Source: Coriobacteriales bacterium OH1046 (GTDB taxonomy: Bacteria > Actinomycetota > Coriobacteriia > Coriobacteriales > Atopobiaceae). Taken from it: a stretch of DNA of 64,000 nucleotides. Location of the stretch: assembly GCA_004010535.1 (NCBI GenBank), contig RQYE01000003.1, positions 1 to 64,000 on the forward strand, in the 5' to 3' direction. The translations under genes and the position numbers were made by a program. How positions within the stretch are numbered: position 1 is the stretch's first letter; every line of letters begins with the position of its first letter. The notes below the pieces were generated by a model. The model worked only from the letters and a program-made list of their open reading frames with translations. It was not told the origin of the DNA and ran no database searches. This document shows, in pieces, positions 54,363 through 63,017 of the stretch.

Positions 54363-54608
54363 ATGGCACACGAAGGAACCGTCAAGACCCGCACGCTCAG
54401 AGAGGTCGCCGTCGGCGAGACCGTCACCGTCAAACGCCTGCATGGCACCGGCCCGGTCAAGCGCCGCATCATGGATATGGGCATCACCAAGGGCGTCGAG
54501 ATCTATGTGCGCAAGGTCGCCCCGCTCGGCGATCCCGTCGAGCTCAACCTGCGCGGCTACGAGCTGAGCCTGCGCAAGGCGGATGCCGAGATGGTCGAGG
54601 TTATGTAG
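54363..54608 (+). CDS. feoA: FeoA family protein, second copy
   Basis: The 81-aa paralogue contains TLREVAVGETVTVKRLHGTG and RRIMDMGITKGVEIYVRK; it is more canonical in the MGITxGxEI loop. The ATG at 54363 follows GGAGGACC. Together with the first copy and feoB it forms the ferrous iron uptake operon. Confidence 0.92.
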   Translation: MAHEGTVKTRTLREVAVGETVTVKRLHGTGPVKRRIMDMGITKGVEIYVRKVAPLGDPVELNLRGYELSLRKADAEMVEVM

Positions 54609-54653
54609 CAATCATCAGCACGATGTGGATCAATCGACTGGAGGAAACGGAGC

Positions 54654-57134
54654 ATGGAGATCAAGATTGCGCTCGCCGGCAATCCCAACAGCGGTAAGAC
54701 CACGCTGTTCAATGCGCTGACGGGCTCGAACCAGTATGTCGGCAACTGGCCCGGCGTCACGGTCGAGAAGAAGGAGGGACGCCTCAAGGGCCACTCGGAT
54801 GTCATCATCCAGGACCTTCCCGGCATCTACTCGCTCTCGCCCTATACGCTCGAGGAGGTCGTCGCGCGCGCGTATCTGGTGACCGAGAAGCCCGATGCCA
54901 TCCTGAACATCGTCGATGGCACCAATATCGAGCGGAACCTCTACCTCACCACCCAGCTCATAGAGCTGGGTCTTCCGGTCATCGTCGCCGTGAACATGAT
55001 CGATATCGTCCGCAAGAACGGCGATACGATCGATCTCGAGAAGCTGGGGCGTACCCTCGGCTGCACGGTCATGCCGATCTCAGCCCTCAAGGGAGAGGGC
55101 AGCGCCGCTGTTGCCGAGGCAGCCGTCGAGGCCGCGAAAGCCGCTCGGCACGGCGAGCTCCCCCATGTGTTCACGGGCAGCGTCGAGCATGCGCTCGCCC
55201 ATATCGAAGAATCCATCGAGGGCATGGTCGACCCGCGCTATCTGCGTTGGTATGCCATCAAGGTCTTCGAGCGCGATGAGCGCGTTGTGGGCGATCTCGA
55301 GCTCGCGCCCGAGCTCCTTGCCCATATCGAGCAGCATATTGCCGATTGCGAGGCCGAACTCGACGATGATGCCGAGAGCATCGTCACCAACCAGCGCTAC
55401 AGCTACATCGGCGGGCTGGTCGAGAAATCGGTCCGCAAGCAGGCGCCTGCCCACAGCCTCTCGCTCTCCGACAGGATCGACCAGATCGTCACCAACCGCA
55501 TCCTGGCCCTTCCCATCTTCGTGATCGTGATGTTCTGCATCTACGCCATCGCCATGGGCGGCTGGGATATCTCCATCGGCACCAGGATGACCGACTGGAC
55601 CAACGACAACCTCTTCGGCGACGGCTTCTTCATCTCCGGCGATGCCGAGGGCTACGAGGAGGCTGCGGGCGCCTACGATGAGGCCCAGACCATCATCGAG
55701 GGTTACCTTGCCGCTGCCGACGAGCAGGGTATCGACACGGCTGCCATCTCGGAGGCCATCGAGGAGGGGACGCTCGACAACGCTGCCGTCTCCTCCTTCG
55801 TCTCCCAGGCGGGCGAGCTCGAGACCGAGGTCTACTTCTACGATGCCGACGAGGGCGAGACGACCAGCGAGATGATCGACGCGGCCGCTTTCGCGGAAGC
55901 GCTCGAGGTCGTAGAGCCCGATCCTGCCGCGTACGGCACCTACATCGACTCCATCCCCGTCGCCGTCGAGGGCTGGCTCGACGGCCTCGGCGTCGACGGC
56001 TGGCTCAAGGGGCTCATCCTCGATGGCATCATCGCCGGCGTGGGCGCCGTCCTCGGCTTCGTGCCGCAGATGCTCGTTCTTTTCCTGCTGCTCGCCATCC
56101 TCGAGGACTGCGGGTACATGGCCCGCATCGCCTTCATCATGGACCGCATCTTCCGCCGCTTCGGCCTCTCGGGCAAGTCGTTCATCCCGATGCTCGTCTC
56201 GGTTGGCTGCGGCGTTCCCGGCGTCATGGCCTCCCGTACCATCGAGAACGAGCGCGATCGCCGCATGACGATCATGACCACCTGCTTCATGCCCTGCGGT
56301 GCCAAGGCGCCCATCATCGCCATGTTCGCAGGCGCCCTCTTCGCCGAGCACCGCGCGCTCGTCGCGACCTCGGCCTACTTCATCGGTATCGGCGCCATCG
56401 TCATCTCCGGTATCATCCTCAAGAAGACCAGGGCCTTCTCGGGCGATCCCGCCCCCTTCGTCATGGAGCTCCCGCAGTACCATATGCCCAGCGCCTCCAA
56501 CATCTTGCGCTCCATGTGGGAGCGCGGCTGGTCGTTCATCAAGCGCGCCGGCACCGTCATCCTGGCCTCCTCGATCGTGCTGTGGTTCCTCCAGGGCTTC
56601 GGCTTCACCGAGGGCGGCTTCGGCATGGTCGAGGATTCCGAAGCCTCCATCCTCGCCGCCATCGGAGGCGCCGTGTGCTGGATCTTCGCCCCGCTCGGCT
56701 TCGGTACCTGGCAGGCTACCGTGACCACGGTCACCGGCCTCATCGCCAAGGAGGAAGTCGTCAGCACCCTCGCCGTCCTCTATCCCGGCAACTTCAGCCA
56801 GCAGATCGCCCTGACCTTCACGCAGCTCACGGCCTACAGCTTCATGATCTTCAACCTGCTGTGCGCACCGTGCTTCGCCGCCATGGGTGCCATCAAGCGC
56901 GAGATGAACAATGCCAAATGGACTTGGGCGGCCATCGGCTATATGTGCGGCTTCGCCTACGTCGTCGCGCTGATCGTCTACCAGCTCGGCGAGCTCCTCA
57001 TGAATGGCGTCTTCGGCGTGTGGACCGTCGTGGCCTTCGCGTTGCTGGCGGGTCTCACCTATCTGCTCGTCCGTAAGAACAGGCACGACAACGAGCGCCT
57101 TGCCATCCGTTCGGTCGATATGAATCGTGCATAA
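54654..57134 (+). CDS. feoB: Ferrous iron transporter FeoB
   Basis: The 826-aa transporter imports Fe2+. The N-terminal G domain has G1 GNPNSGKTT (residues 9-17), switch/G3 DLPG and G4 VNMID, then a helical GDI domain and a membrane part with Gate motifs (GCGVPGVMASRTI and CFMPCGAKAPI). It is longer than the ~670-770 aa usual. The excess is a ~115-residue acidic, Ala/Glu-rich segment between the first and second membrane helices (residues ~325-445), probably extracytoplasmic. Its role is unknown. Confidence 0.94.
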   Translation: MEIKIALAGNPNSGKTTLFNALTGSNQYVGNWPGVTVEKKEGRLKGHSDVIIQDLPGIYSLSPYTLEEVVARAYLVTEKPDAILNIVDGTNIERNLYLTTQLIELGLPVIVAVNMIDIVRKNGDTIDLEKLGRTLGCTVMPISALKGEGSAAVAEAAVEAAKAARHGELPHVFTGSVEHALAHIEESIEGMVDPRYLRWYAIKVFERDERVVGDLELAPELLAHIEQHIADCEAELDDDAESIVTNQRYSYIGGLVEKSVRKQAPAHSLSLSDRIDQIVTNRILALPIFVIVMFCIYAIAMGGWDISIGTRMTDWTNDNLFGDGFFISGDAEGYEEAAGAYDEAQTIIEGYLAAADEQGIDTAAISEAIEEGTLDNAAVSSFVSQAGELETEVYFYDADEGETTSEMIDAAAFAEALEVVEPDPAAYGTYIDSIPVAVEGWLDGLGVDGWLKGLILDGIIAGVGAVLGFVPQMLVLFLLLAILEDCGYMARIAFIMDRIFRRFGLSGKSFIPMLVSVGCGVPGVMASRTIENERDRRMTIMTTCFMPCGAKAPIIAMFAGALFAEHRALVATSAYFIGIGAIVISGIILKKTRAFSGDPAPFVMELPQYHMPSASNILRSMWERGWSFIKRAGTVILASSIVLWFLQGFGFTEGGFGMVEDSEASILAAIGGAVCWIFAPLGFGTWQATVTTVTGLIAKEEVVSTLAVLYPGNFSQQIALTFTQLTAYSFMIFNLLCAPCFAAMGAIKREMNNAKWTWAAIGYMCGFAYVVALIVYQLGELLMNGVFGVWTVVAFALLAGLTYLLVRKNRHDNERLAIRSVDMNRA

Positions 57135-57146
57135 GAGGTGATATCC

Positions 57147-57317
57147 ATGAACGTACCGTCCATCATCATCGCCCTGGTCATCGTGGCGGTGTTCGTCGCC
57201 ATCGTGGCCAAGGGCATCGCGAACCGCCGTCAGGGCAAGAGCGGCTGCGCGTGCGGCTGCGATGCTTGCGCGGGCAAGTCGATCTGCCACTGCGGCGACT
57301 CCATCATGCAGAAGTAA
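57147..57317 (+). CDS. FeoB-associated Cys-rich membrane protein
   Basis: This 56-residue protein has an N-terminal membrane helix (~residues 5-24) and a cysteine cluster CACGCDAC and CHCGD, matching the FeoB-associated Cys-rich family. It probably handles ferrous iron at the channel or acts as an accessory. The start is fixed by AGAGGTG and the short gap to feoB (12 bp). It is too short for usual length cut-offs but its position makes it convincing. Confidence 0.88.
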   Translation: MNVPSIIIALVIVAVFVAIVAKGIANRRQGKSGCACGCDACAGKSICHCGDSIMQK

Positions 57318-57340
57318 CGGTATCCGGCAGAGATGACGCT

Positions 57341-57377
57341 GGGCGGGGGGCGCGCAGGCGTCCCCCGCGCCTTTTTT
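57341..57377 (+). terminator. Terminator 1 of the feo operon
   Basis: GC-rich stem (~9 bp, one bulge) between 57342-57350 and 57362-57371, followed by TTTTTT. Confidence 0.75.
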
Positions 57378-57381
57378 CGCG

Positions 57382-57396
57382 AACCGTACGGTTTTT
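57382..57396 (+). terminator. Terminator-like hairpin 2
   Basis: The 12-bp palindrome AACCGTACGGTT runs into TTTTT. Short; supports, but does not prove, tandem termination. Confidence 0.45.
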
Positions 57397-57425
57397 CAGC
57401 ACGTTTCGCGAGCCGTGCTGTTTTT
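57397..57425 (+). terminator. Terminator 3
   Basis: CAGCACG (57397-57403), a 10-nt loop, CGTGCTG (57414-57420), then TTTTT. Confidence 0.65.
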
Positions 57426-57776
57426 CGACGTACGTATCGCGAAACGTGCGCACGTTTCGTGAAACGGGCCTCTGCTCTCGCCATTCCCGCAGCAAGGCCC
57501 TCGGCGACTGCACAGTCGCCGGGCGTCTCACTGGCTAAACGCGCCGAGAAGGACGTACGCGCACGGTCCCGGAGGGTATTTGGCCGGATGGACCCTCAGT
57601 GACTGCACCGTCGATAGGAGCCATGCTGGGCGGGAGAGGGTCCGCGCTGCCCGGGAAGGGATCCGTGGACCGGTGGGATCCGATGCTCTGTTGCCGTGGA
57701 CGGGGATGATCTTGCCCCACGAGCCTTTCAGCCGATTCCGGGTATAAGATGGCTATGTGAGAAAGGCGGGCCGCGC

Positions 57777-59954
57777 ATGCATGTGGGAGCACAACTCAAA
57801 CGTTTCGGCGTCACCGGCGCGGGCGAGCGCGCCCTTATCGTCCATGCCCCCTACGAACCGAGCGGCGATCAGCCCCAGGCTATCGGAAAGCTCGCGCAAG
57901 GCGTGCGGGACGGGCTGCGCTACCAGACCCTCATGGGCGTCACCGGCTCGGGCAAGACCTTCACCATGGCCAAGACCATCGAGGCGCTGAACAAGCCCAC
58001 CCTCATCATCGAGCCCAATAAGACGCTCGCCGCGCAGGTCGCCTCAGAGATGCGCGATCTGTTCCCCGACAACGCCGTGGTCTATTTCGTCTCCTACTAC
58101 GACTACTACCAACCCGAGGCCTACGTGCCCCAGACCGATACCTATATCGAGAAGGATGCCTCCATCAACGAGGAGGTCGAGAAGCTCCGCCATCAGGCCA
58201 CATCATCTTTGCTCTCGCGCCGCGACGTCATCGTGGTGGCCTCGGTCTCGTGCATCTACGGCATCGGCAGTCCCGAGGACTACGCCGGCCTCGCGCCCAC
58301 GGTCTCCAAGGACGTTCCGCTTGAGCGCGACGATCTTATCCGGGCGCTCATCGATATCCAATACGATCGTAACGATATCGATCTGCAGCGCGGCATGTTC
58401 CGCGTGCGCGGCGACACCGTCGATGTGTTCCCGCCCTATGCCGAGAACCCCCTGCGCGTGGGCTTCTTCGGCGACGAGGTCGAGCTCATCGCCGAGGTCG
58501 ACAAGACCACGGGCGAGATCGTGCGTGCCTATGACGCCATCCCCATCTGGCCTGCCTCGCACTACGTCACCGAACGTCCCAAGGTGACCCATGCGCTCTC
58601 GACCATCGCCGATGAGCTCGAGGGCCGCGTGGCCGAGCTCAAGGCCGCCGACAGGCTCCTCGAGGCCCAGAGGCTCTCGCAGCGCACCGCCTACGATCTC
58701 GAGATGCTCGAGACCATGGGCTTCTGCTCGGGCATCGAGAACTACTCGCGCCATCTCGACGGGCGCTCTGCGGGCGAGCCGCCCTACACCCTCATCGATT
58801 ACTTCCCCGAGGACATGCTCTGCATCATCGATGAGAGCCACGTCACGGTGCCGCAGATCCGCGGCATGTACGAGGGGGATCGCTCGCGCAAGGTCACGCT
58901 CGTCGAGCACGGCTTCCGCCTGCCGTCGGCCCTCGACAACCGCCCCCTGCGCTTCGACGAGTTCGAGCAGCGCGTCCCCCAGTACATCTACGTCTCGGCA
59001 ACGCCCGGCGACTACGAGGAGCGTGTCCAGCAGAACCTCGTGGAGCAGATCATCCGTCCCACGGGCCTTCTCGATCCCCAGATCGAGGTGCGCCCGGTGC
59101 GGGGCCAGATCGACGACCTCATCTCCGAGATCAAGGCGCGCGTGGCGAAGAGGGAGCGCGTGCTCGTGACCACCCTCACCAAGCGCATGGCCGAGGATCT
59201 CACCGACCATCTGCTCGACGAGGGTATCCGCGTGAACTGCATGCACTCCGACACGGCCACGCTCGACCGCGTGGACATCATCCGCGACCTGCGCCAAGGC
59301 AAGATCGACGTGCTCGTGGGCATCAACCTCCTGCGCGAGGGCCTCGATATCCCCGAGGTGTCTCTCGTGGCCATCCTCGATGCCGACAAGGAGGGGTTCC
59401 TCCGCAACCGCCGCTCGCTCATCCAGACCATGGGCCGCGCGGCACGCAACGTCTCGGGCGAGGTCGTCATGTACGCCGACGAGGTGACCGACTCCATGCA
59501 GCTCGCCATCGACGAGACGCGCAGGCGTCGCTCCATCCAGCAGTCCTACAATGCCGAGCACGGCATCGAGCCCAAGACCGTGCGCAAGGCCATCTCCGAT
59601 ATCACGAGCTTCATCGCCGATGCCGCAGCGACGCTCGAGGGCAAGGGGCGCGCGAGCGGCGATGGCAGCCACGGTGCGTTCTACACGCCCTCGGCGACCG
59701 AGTCCCTCGCCGCCGAGCTCGCGAAGCTCCCGCGCGACGAGGTCATGCGCATCATCGCCTCGATGGAGGAGGAGATGATGGCCGCCTCGGTTAAAATGGA
59801 ATACGAGGAGGCGGCACGTTTGCGCGACCAGCTGGTCGAGCTGCGCGGCGCCATTGAGGGTGCCAGCTCGGAGGAGGTCATCGCCCGCCTCAAGGCCGGT
59901 GCGCGCAAGGGAAGCGCCCACGCCGCGAGAAGGCGCTACCGCCCGAAAAGATAG
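57777..59954 (+). CDS. uvrB: UvrABC system protein B
   Basis: The 725-aa DNA helicase-like subunit of nucleotide excision repair has Walker A GVTGSGKT, the beta-hairpin region [24 protein letters not shown] (helicase motif II), SATPGDYE, and motif [11 protein letters not shown]. The UVR domain for UvrC contact is at the C-terminus ([14 protein letters not shown]). The start at 57777 (MHVGAQLKR) follows AAAGGCGGG. UvrA and UvrC are not in the window. The Lys/Arg-rich tail is an addition. Confidence 0.95.
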   Translation: MHVGAQLKRFGVTGAGERALIVHAPYEPSGDQPQAIGKLAQGVRDGLRYQTLMGVTGSGKTFTMAKTIEALNKPTLIIEPNKTLAAQVASEMRDLFPDNAVVYFVSYYDYYQPEAYVPQTDTYIEKDASINEEVEKLRHQATSSLLSRRDVIVVASVSCIYGIGSPEDYAGLAPTVSKDVPLERDDLIRALIDIQYDRNDIDLQRGMFRVRGDTVDVFPPYAENPLRVGFFGDEVELIAEVDKTTGEIVRAYDAIPIWPASHYVTERPKVTHALSTIADELEGRVAELKAADRLLEAQRLSQRTAYDLEMLETMGFCSGIENYSRHLDGRSAGEPPYTLIDYFPEDMLCIIDESHVTVPQIRGMYEGDRSRKVTLVEHGFRLPSALDNRPLRFDEFEQRVPQYIYVSATPGDYEERVQQNLVEQIIRPTGLLDPQIEVRPVRGQIDDLISEIKARVAKRERVLVTTLTKRMAEDLTDHLLDEGIRVNCMHSDTATLDRVDIIRDLRQGKIDVLVGINLLREGLDIPEVSLVAILDADKEGFLRNRRSLIQTMGRAARNVSGEVVMYADEVTDSMQLAIDETRRRRSIQQSYNAEHGIEPKTVRKAISDITSFIADAAATLEGKGRASGDGSHGAFYTPSATESLAAELAKLPRDEVMRIIASMEEEMMAASVKMEYEEAARLRDQLVELRGAIEGASSEEVIARLKAGARKGSAHAARRRYRPKR

Positions 59955-59963
59955 GGGGATACC

Positions 59964-61277
59964 ATGTTCTGCCCTGCGTGCGGAACCGAAAACGACGACG
60001 ATGCCCGCTTCTGCGATGCCTGCGGATCGGAGCTGCCCGCACGCGCAAGGCCCGGCGGCCCCGCCCATATGGACGCCGATGGCAACGGCGTGCCCGATGC
60101 ACTCGAGCAGGCCGCACCCACCGCAGTGATGGGCGCCGCGCCCACCACGGTGCTCCCAACTCCCGACTCCGAGCTCGATGAGACGCGCGTCGCCCCGCAT
60201 CCGGCAGCGCGGCAGCAGCCCCACCGCCACGCCCCTGCCCCCGCTCCCGCGCCGGCACCCGTGCCCAAAAAGCGGGGCAACAAGGGCGTCCTCATCGCCG
60301 TGCTCGCCGCCGTCGCGTTGGGATGCGCCGGCTTCGCCTTCATGACCTGGCGCGGCTATCAGGCCGAGCTCCAGGCCGCCGAACAGGCACGTCTCGAGCA
60401 GGAGGCCGCCGAGCGGGCCGCCGCCGAGAAGCGTCTGCCGCATGATGTGATCCTGCCCATCTCCGCATCCGGCCTCGATGGGAGCGGATCGCGTATCCCG
60501 GTGCGCATCACCGGATCGGATTTCGAGGGCAATGCCATCGATGAGAGCGCGTACGTAGGCTACGACGGCGTGGGCATCAGCGTTCCCAAGGGCAGCTACG
60601 AGCTGGTCGTCCTCGCATCGCCCATCGCGTCGGACGGGACGGTCTACGAGATCCCCAACGGCGCCTTCGCGTTCGAGGTTCCCGAGACGCAGTCCACCGG
60701 CAGCGAGTACCAGGCTCCCGGCACCCTTGTCTTCGCACCGCTCGATCCCGCCGATGCCGCAGATGCGCTCGAGCAGGCGCTCCAGTTCCTCGCCGCGGAT
60801 CCCGAGATGGGCGCCGAGCGCGCGAGCGCGCTCTCCGAGGCTGCCCAGGCCAAGGTCGCCGAGGCGCAGAGCCGCGCCGCCCATGACGAGGCGGTCAGGA
60901 AAGCCCAAGACGATGGCCTCACCGTGCTCTCCGGCACCGTGCACGTGATGACCGGCACCGATCTCGCCGCGATGCAGGGCACAACGCTCGAGCAGCTCTT
61001 CGGCGACTACGCCCCGCGCGAGGCGGAGGAACTCTATGTCATCGTCGAATTCGGCCAACCGGCCTCGATCACGGCCCGCCACTCCGGCGACGAGGGCAAT
61101 TACTTCACAGACACCGCCGCGCTGATCCATATTACCAATCAGGATCCCGCTGCGTGGACGCCCTACGAAGGTCGGGAGATCACCATCGCGATCTCGCCGG
61201 ACGAGACCTGGTGGCCCTCCGATGTGCGCCTGCCGCTCGGCGCCCCGAGCACCCATTATGTGAAGGTCATCGATTAG
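59964..61277 (+). CDS. Zinc-ribbon membrane protein of unknown function
   Basis: The 437-aa protein begins with a double CxxC zinc ribbon: CPAC near residue 3 and CDAC near residue 18. After a Pro/Ala linker a single membrane helix follows at ~residues 112-128, then an Ala/Glu-rich coiled stretch and a ~300-residue extracytoplasmic domain of beta type. The N-terminal ribbon is cytoplasmic by this topology. Its neighbour is uvrB, 9 bp upstream, which may be accidental; the hydrolase gene follows 15 bp downstream. Role unknown. Confidence 0.75.
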   Translation: MFCPACGTENDDDARFCDACGSELPARARPGGPAHMDADGNGVPDALEQAAPTAVMGAAPTTVLPTPDSELDETRVAPHPAARQQPHRHAPAPAPAPAPVPKKRGNKGVLIAVLAAVALGCAGFAFMTWRGYQAELQAAEQARLEQEAAERAAAEKRLPHDVILPISASGLDGSGSRIPVRITGSDFEGNAIDESAYVGYDGVGISVPKGSYELVVLASPIASDGTVYEIPNGAFAFEVPETQSTGSEYQAPGTLVFAPLDPADAADALEQALQFLAADPEMGAERASALSEAAQAKVAEAQSRAAHDEAVRKAQDDGLTVLSGTVHVMTGTDLAAMQGTTLEQLFGDYAPREAEELYVIVEFGQPASITARHSGDEGNYFTDTAALIHITNQDPAAWTPYEGREITIAISPDETWWPSDVRLPLGAPSTHYVKVID

Positions 61278-61292
61278 AAGGGAGCGCCGGCC

Positions 61293-62417
61293 TTGTCGAA
61301 CATCATCGATTATCTGTGCTGCGAGTTCGATCCCCTCTCAGAGCGGCCGCTCGGCGATGTCGATTCGCTTGTGCTCTCGTGGTTGTCATACTACCGTCTG
61401 CCCGCCGATGCCAAGGGGGCCCGCACCATGCGCGGCGAGACCATCGCGGATATCTACCGCGCGGAGTGGTTCGATGAGATGACGGCCGTCATCTGGGATC
61501 CGGTGAGCTGCCGTTATCTATTGGCAGCGCTTGTCGCGAGCCCGCGTTTCCGCGCCACGCGCATCAGCAACTACGTGGAGGAGTTCGATCCCGAGACCGA
61601 GAAGCAGTTTTCGGCCATGACCTTCAGGCTACCGGGATCCATCTCCTATGTGGCCTTCCGCGGTACCGATAACACGATCGTGGGCTGGAAGGAGGACTTC
61701 AATCTGGCCTTCGAGACCGAGATCCCCTCGCAGCGCGCTGCCACGTCCTACCTCGAGAAGGTTGCGTCCCATACACGCGGCCCCCTGTATGTGGGCGGCC
61801 ATTCCAAGGGCGGCAATCTGGCCACCTATGCGGCCATGATGTGCAATGACTGCACAGCAAAACGCCTCGTCGCCGCGTTCTCGCACGACGGCCCGGGTTT
61901 CACCCCGGAGATGATGTCGCGCGAAGCATGGAGCGAGCGCTCCCACCTCATGCGTAAGACCATTCCCAACCAGTCGCTCGTCGGCATGGTCTTCGAGAAT
62001 CAGGACGACTTCCAAGTGGTCGCGTCCTCAGAGCTCGGCCTCATGCAGCACAATCCCTTCTCGTGGGAGGTTGAGGGGAAGGAGTTCAAGCTGGCCGACG
62101 GCCTCTCGTTCGGTGCGCGTCACGTGGACCGCAGCCTCAACGATTGGCTCGCGGGCCTCTCCCGTGCCAAGCGCGAGGAATTCGTCGAGACGCTCTTCGC
62201 AATCTTCGAGGCGTCGGGCGAGCATACCTTCGCCGGGCTCGGCAGCAACTGGATGACCACCGTTCCCGCCATGCTCGACTATATCAACAAGATGCCGGAG
62301 GAGACGCGCGACCGGTTCCTCGAGGTCGTGAACGCCCTCTTTCGCGAGCTCGTGCCCGATTTCTCGCTGAGAGGGATCGCAGGGTCGCTCGAGGAGGGTG
62401 GCCTCCTGCCGCGCTAG
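61293..62417 (+). CDS. Mbeg1-like (DUF2974) alpha/beta hydrolase
   Basis: The 374-aa protein has the nucleophile elbow GGHSKGGNLA (serine in G-H-S-K-G) and AFRGTDNTIVGWKEDF, the DUF2974/Mbeg1-like pattern of lipase-fold proteins. TTG at 61293 lies 8 nt after AAGGGAG. No signal peptide, so cytoplasmic. It resembles the second hydrolase gene at 63018 across its length; substrate unknown. Confidence 0.85.
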   Translation: MSNIIDYLCCEFDPLSERPLGDVDSLVLSWLSYYRLPADAKGARTMRGETIADIYRAEWFDEMTAVIWDPVSCRYLLAALVASPRFRATRISNYVEEFDPETEKQFSAMTFRLPGSISYVAFRGTDNTIVGWKEDFNLAFETEIPSQRAATSYLEKVASHTRGPLYVGGHSKGGNLATYAAMMCNDCTAKRLVAAFSHDGPGFTPEMMSREAWSERSHLMRKTIPNQSLVGMVFENQDDFQVVASSELGLMQHNPFSWEVEGKEFKLADGLSFGARHVDRSLNDWLAGLSRAKREEFVETLFAIFEASGEHTFAGLGSNWMTTVPAMLDYINKMPEETRDRFLEVVNALFRELVPDFSLRGIAGSLEEGGLLPR

Positions 62418-62526
62418 GGGCTGCGCACGTGGCTCCGGGCCTTGGGTTCGCAGTCCTATCCGCATGCTTGCGCCAGAAGAAGCCGAGCTGACGGTTATCC
62501 TGGCCAGACTATGAGGGGAGAAGGAT

Positions 62527-62913
62527 ATGGTGTTGGTCGATGTCCGGAAAGAAGGATCCTGGCTCGTATCGACATGGCGGCTGACCTACCGGGTGGGATG
62601 GGAGCAGATCTGCAAGGCAGCCCATACGATGTATGGCTTCTACCACGATGCGGAGATACTGGTGGATGGCAATCCGGTGGCGGTTGCACGCGAAGAAGAC
62701 CTGATGGCACTCGATGAGGCTGCGAGGCTCGTCATCCGCGGCATCCCGGACATCATCAAGGCACCCCTGATGGTCACCTTCTACAATCAGCTGCAAACGG
62801 TGGATGTGGCCGTTGCGCGCGCCGCCGAGGAATTCCAAGAGGCCGATTATCGGGAATTCAACCAGTCCCTGGGGCAGTTCCTGGACAGCGTGGAATTGGC
62901 GATGCACCGGTAG
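62527..62913 (+). CDS. Hypothetical protein
   Basis: I do not recognise this 128-aa protein. It is soluble and mixed alpha/beta, without motifs or signal peptide. It starts at ATG 62527 behind GGGGAGAAGGA and lies between two related hydrolase genes, so may be a partner of them. Confidence 0.6.
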   Translation: MVLVDVRKEGSWLVSTWRLTYRVGWEQICKAAHTMYGFYHDAEILVDGNPVAVAREEDLMALDEAARLVIRGIPDIIKAPLMVTFYNQLQTVDVAVARAAEEFQEADYREFNQSLGQFLDSVELAMHR

Positions 62914-63017
62914 TCTTGGCTGTGCGCCCTCCGGAAGGATCGACAGCCGGGGGTGCAGCCGTTCGCAGCCGTGCGGCTATGCTACGCTTTGTGCGTCGAG
63001 ATACCGAGGGGGATTCT

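Larger units (their letters stand above)
57318..57776. other. Intergenic region with stacked terminators and palindromes
   Basis: This 459-bp spacer between the feo operon and uvrB contains three consecutive hairpins with T-tracts (57341-57377, 57382-57396, 57397-57425), a perfect 20-bp palindrome CGAAACGTGC/GCACGTTTCG (57440-57459), and a CGGCGACTG-CA-CAGTCGCCG stem (57502-57521). Four TTTCGCGA-like cores occur at 57375, 57404, 57435 and 57455. No gene seen. Confidence 0.6.

Noticed and set aside
55080-57290. 736-codon minus-strand frame opposite feoB
   Set aside because: Antisense of FeoB; low-complexity acidic sequence with no domain.
57382-57465. LexA/SOS boxes upstream of uvrB
   Set aside because: The palindromes are GTTTCGCGAAAC-like, not the actinobacterial CGAAC-N4-GTTCG consensus.
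58203-61256. Very long open frame (1017 codons) on the minus strand opposite uvrB and the zinc-ribbon gene
   Set aside because: It is fully antisense to uvrB, which is certain from its motifs. High GC makes such antisense frames common; composition is Arg/His/Gly/Asp-rich without domains.
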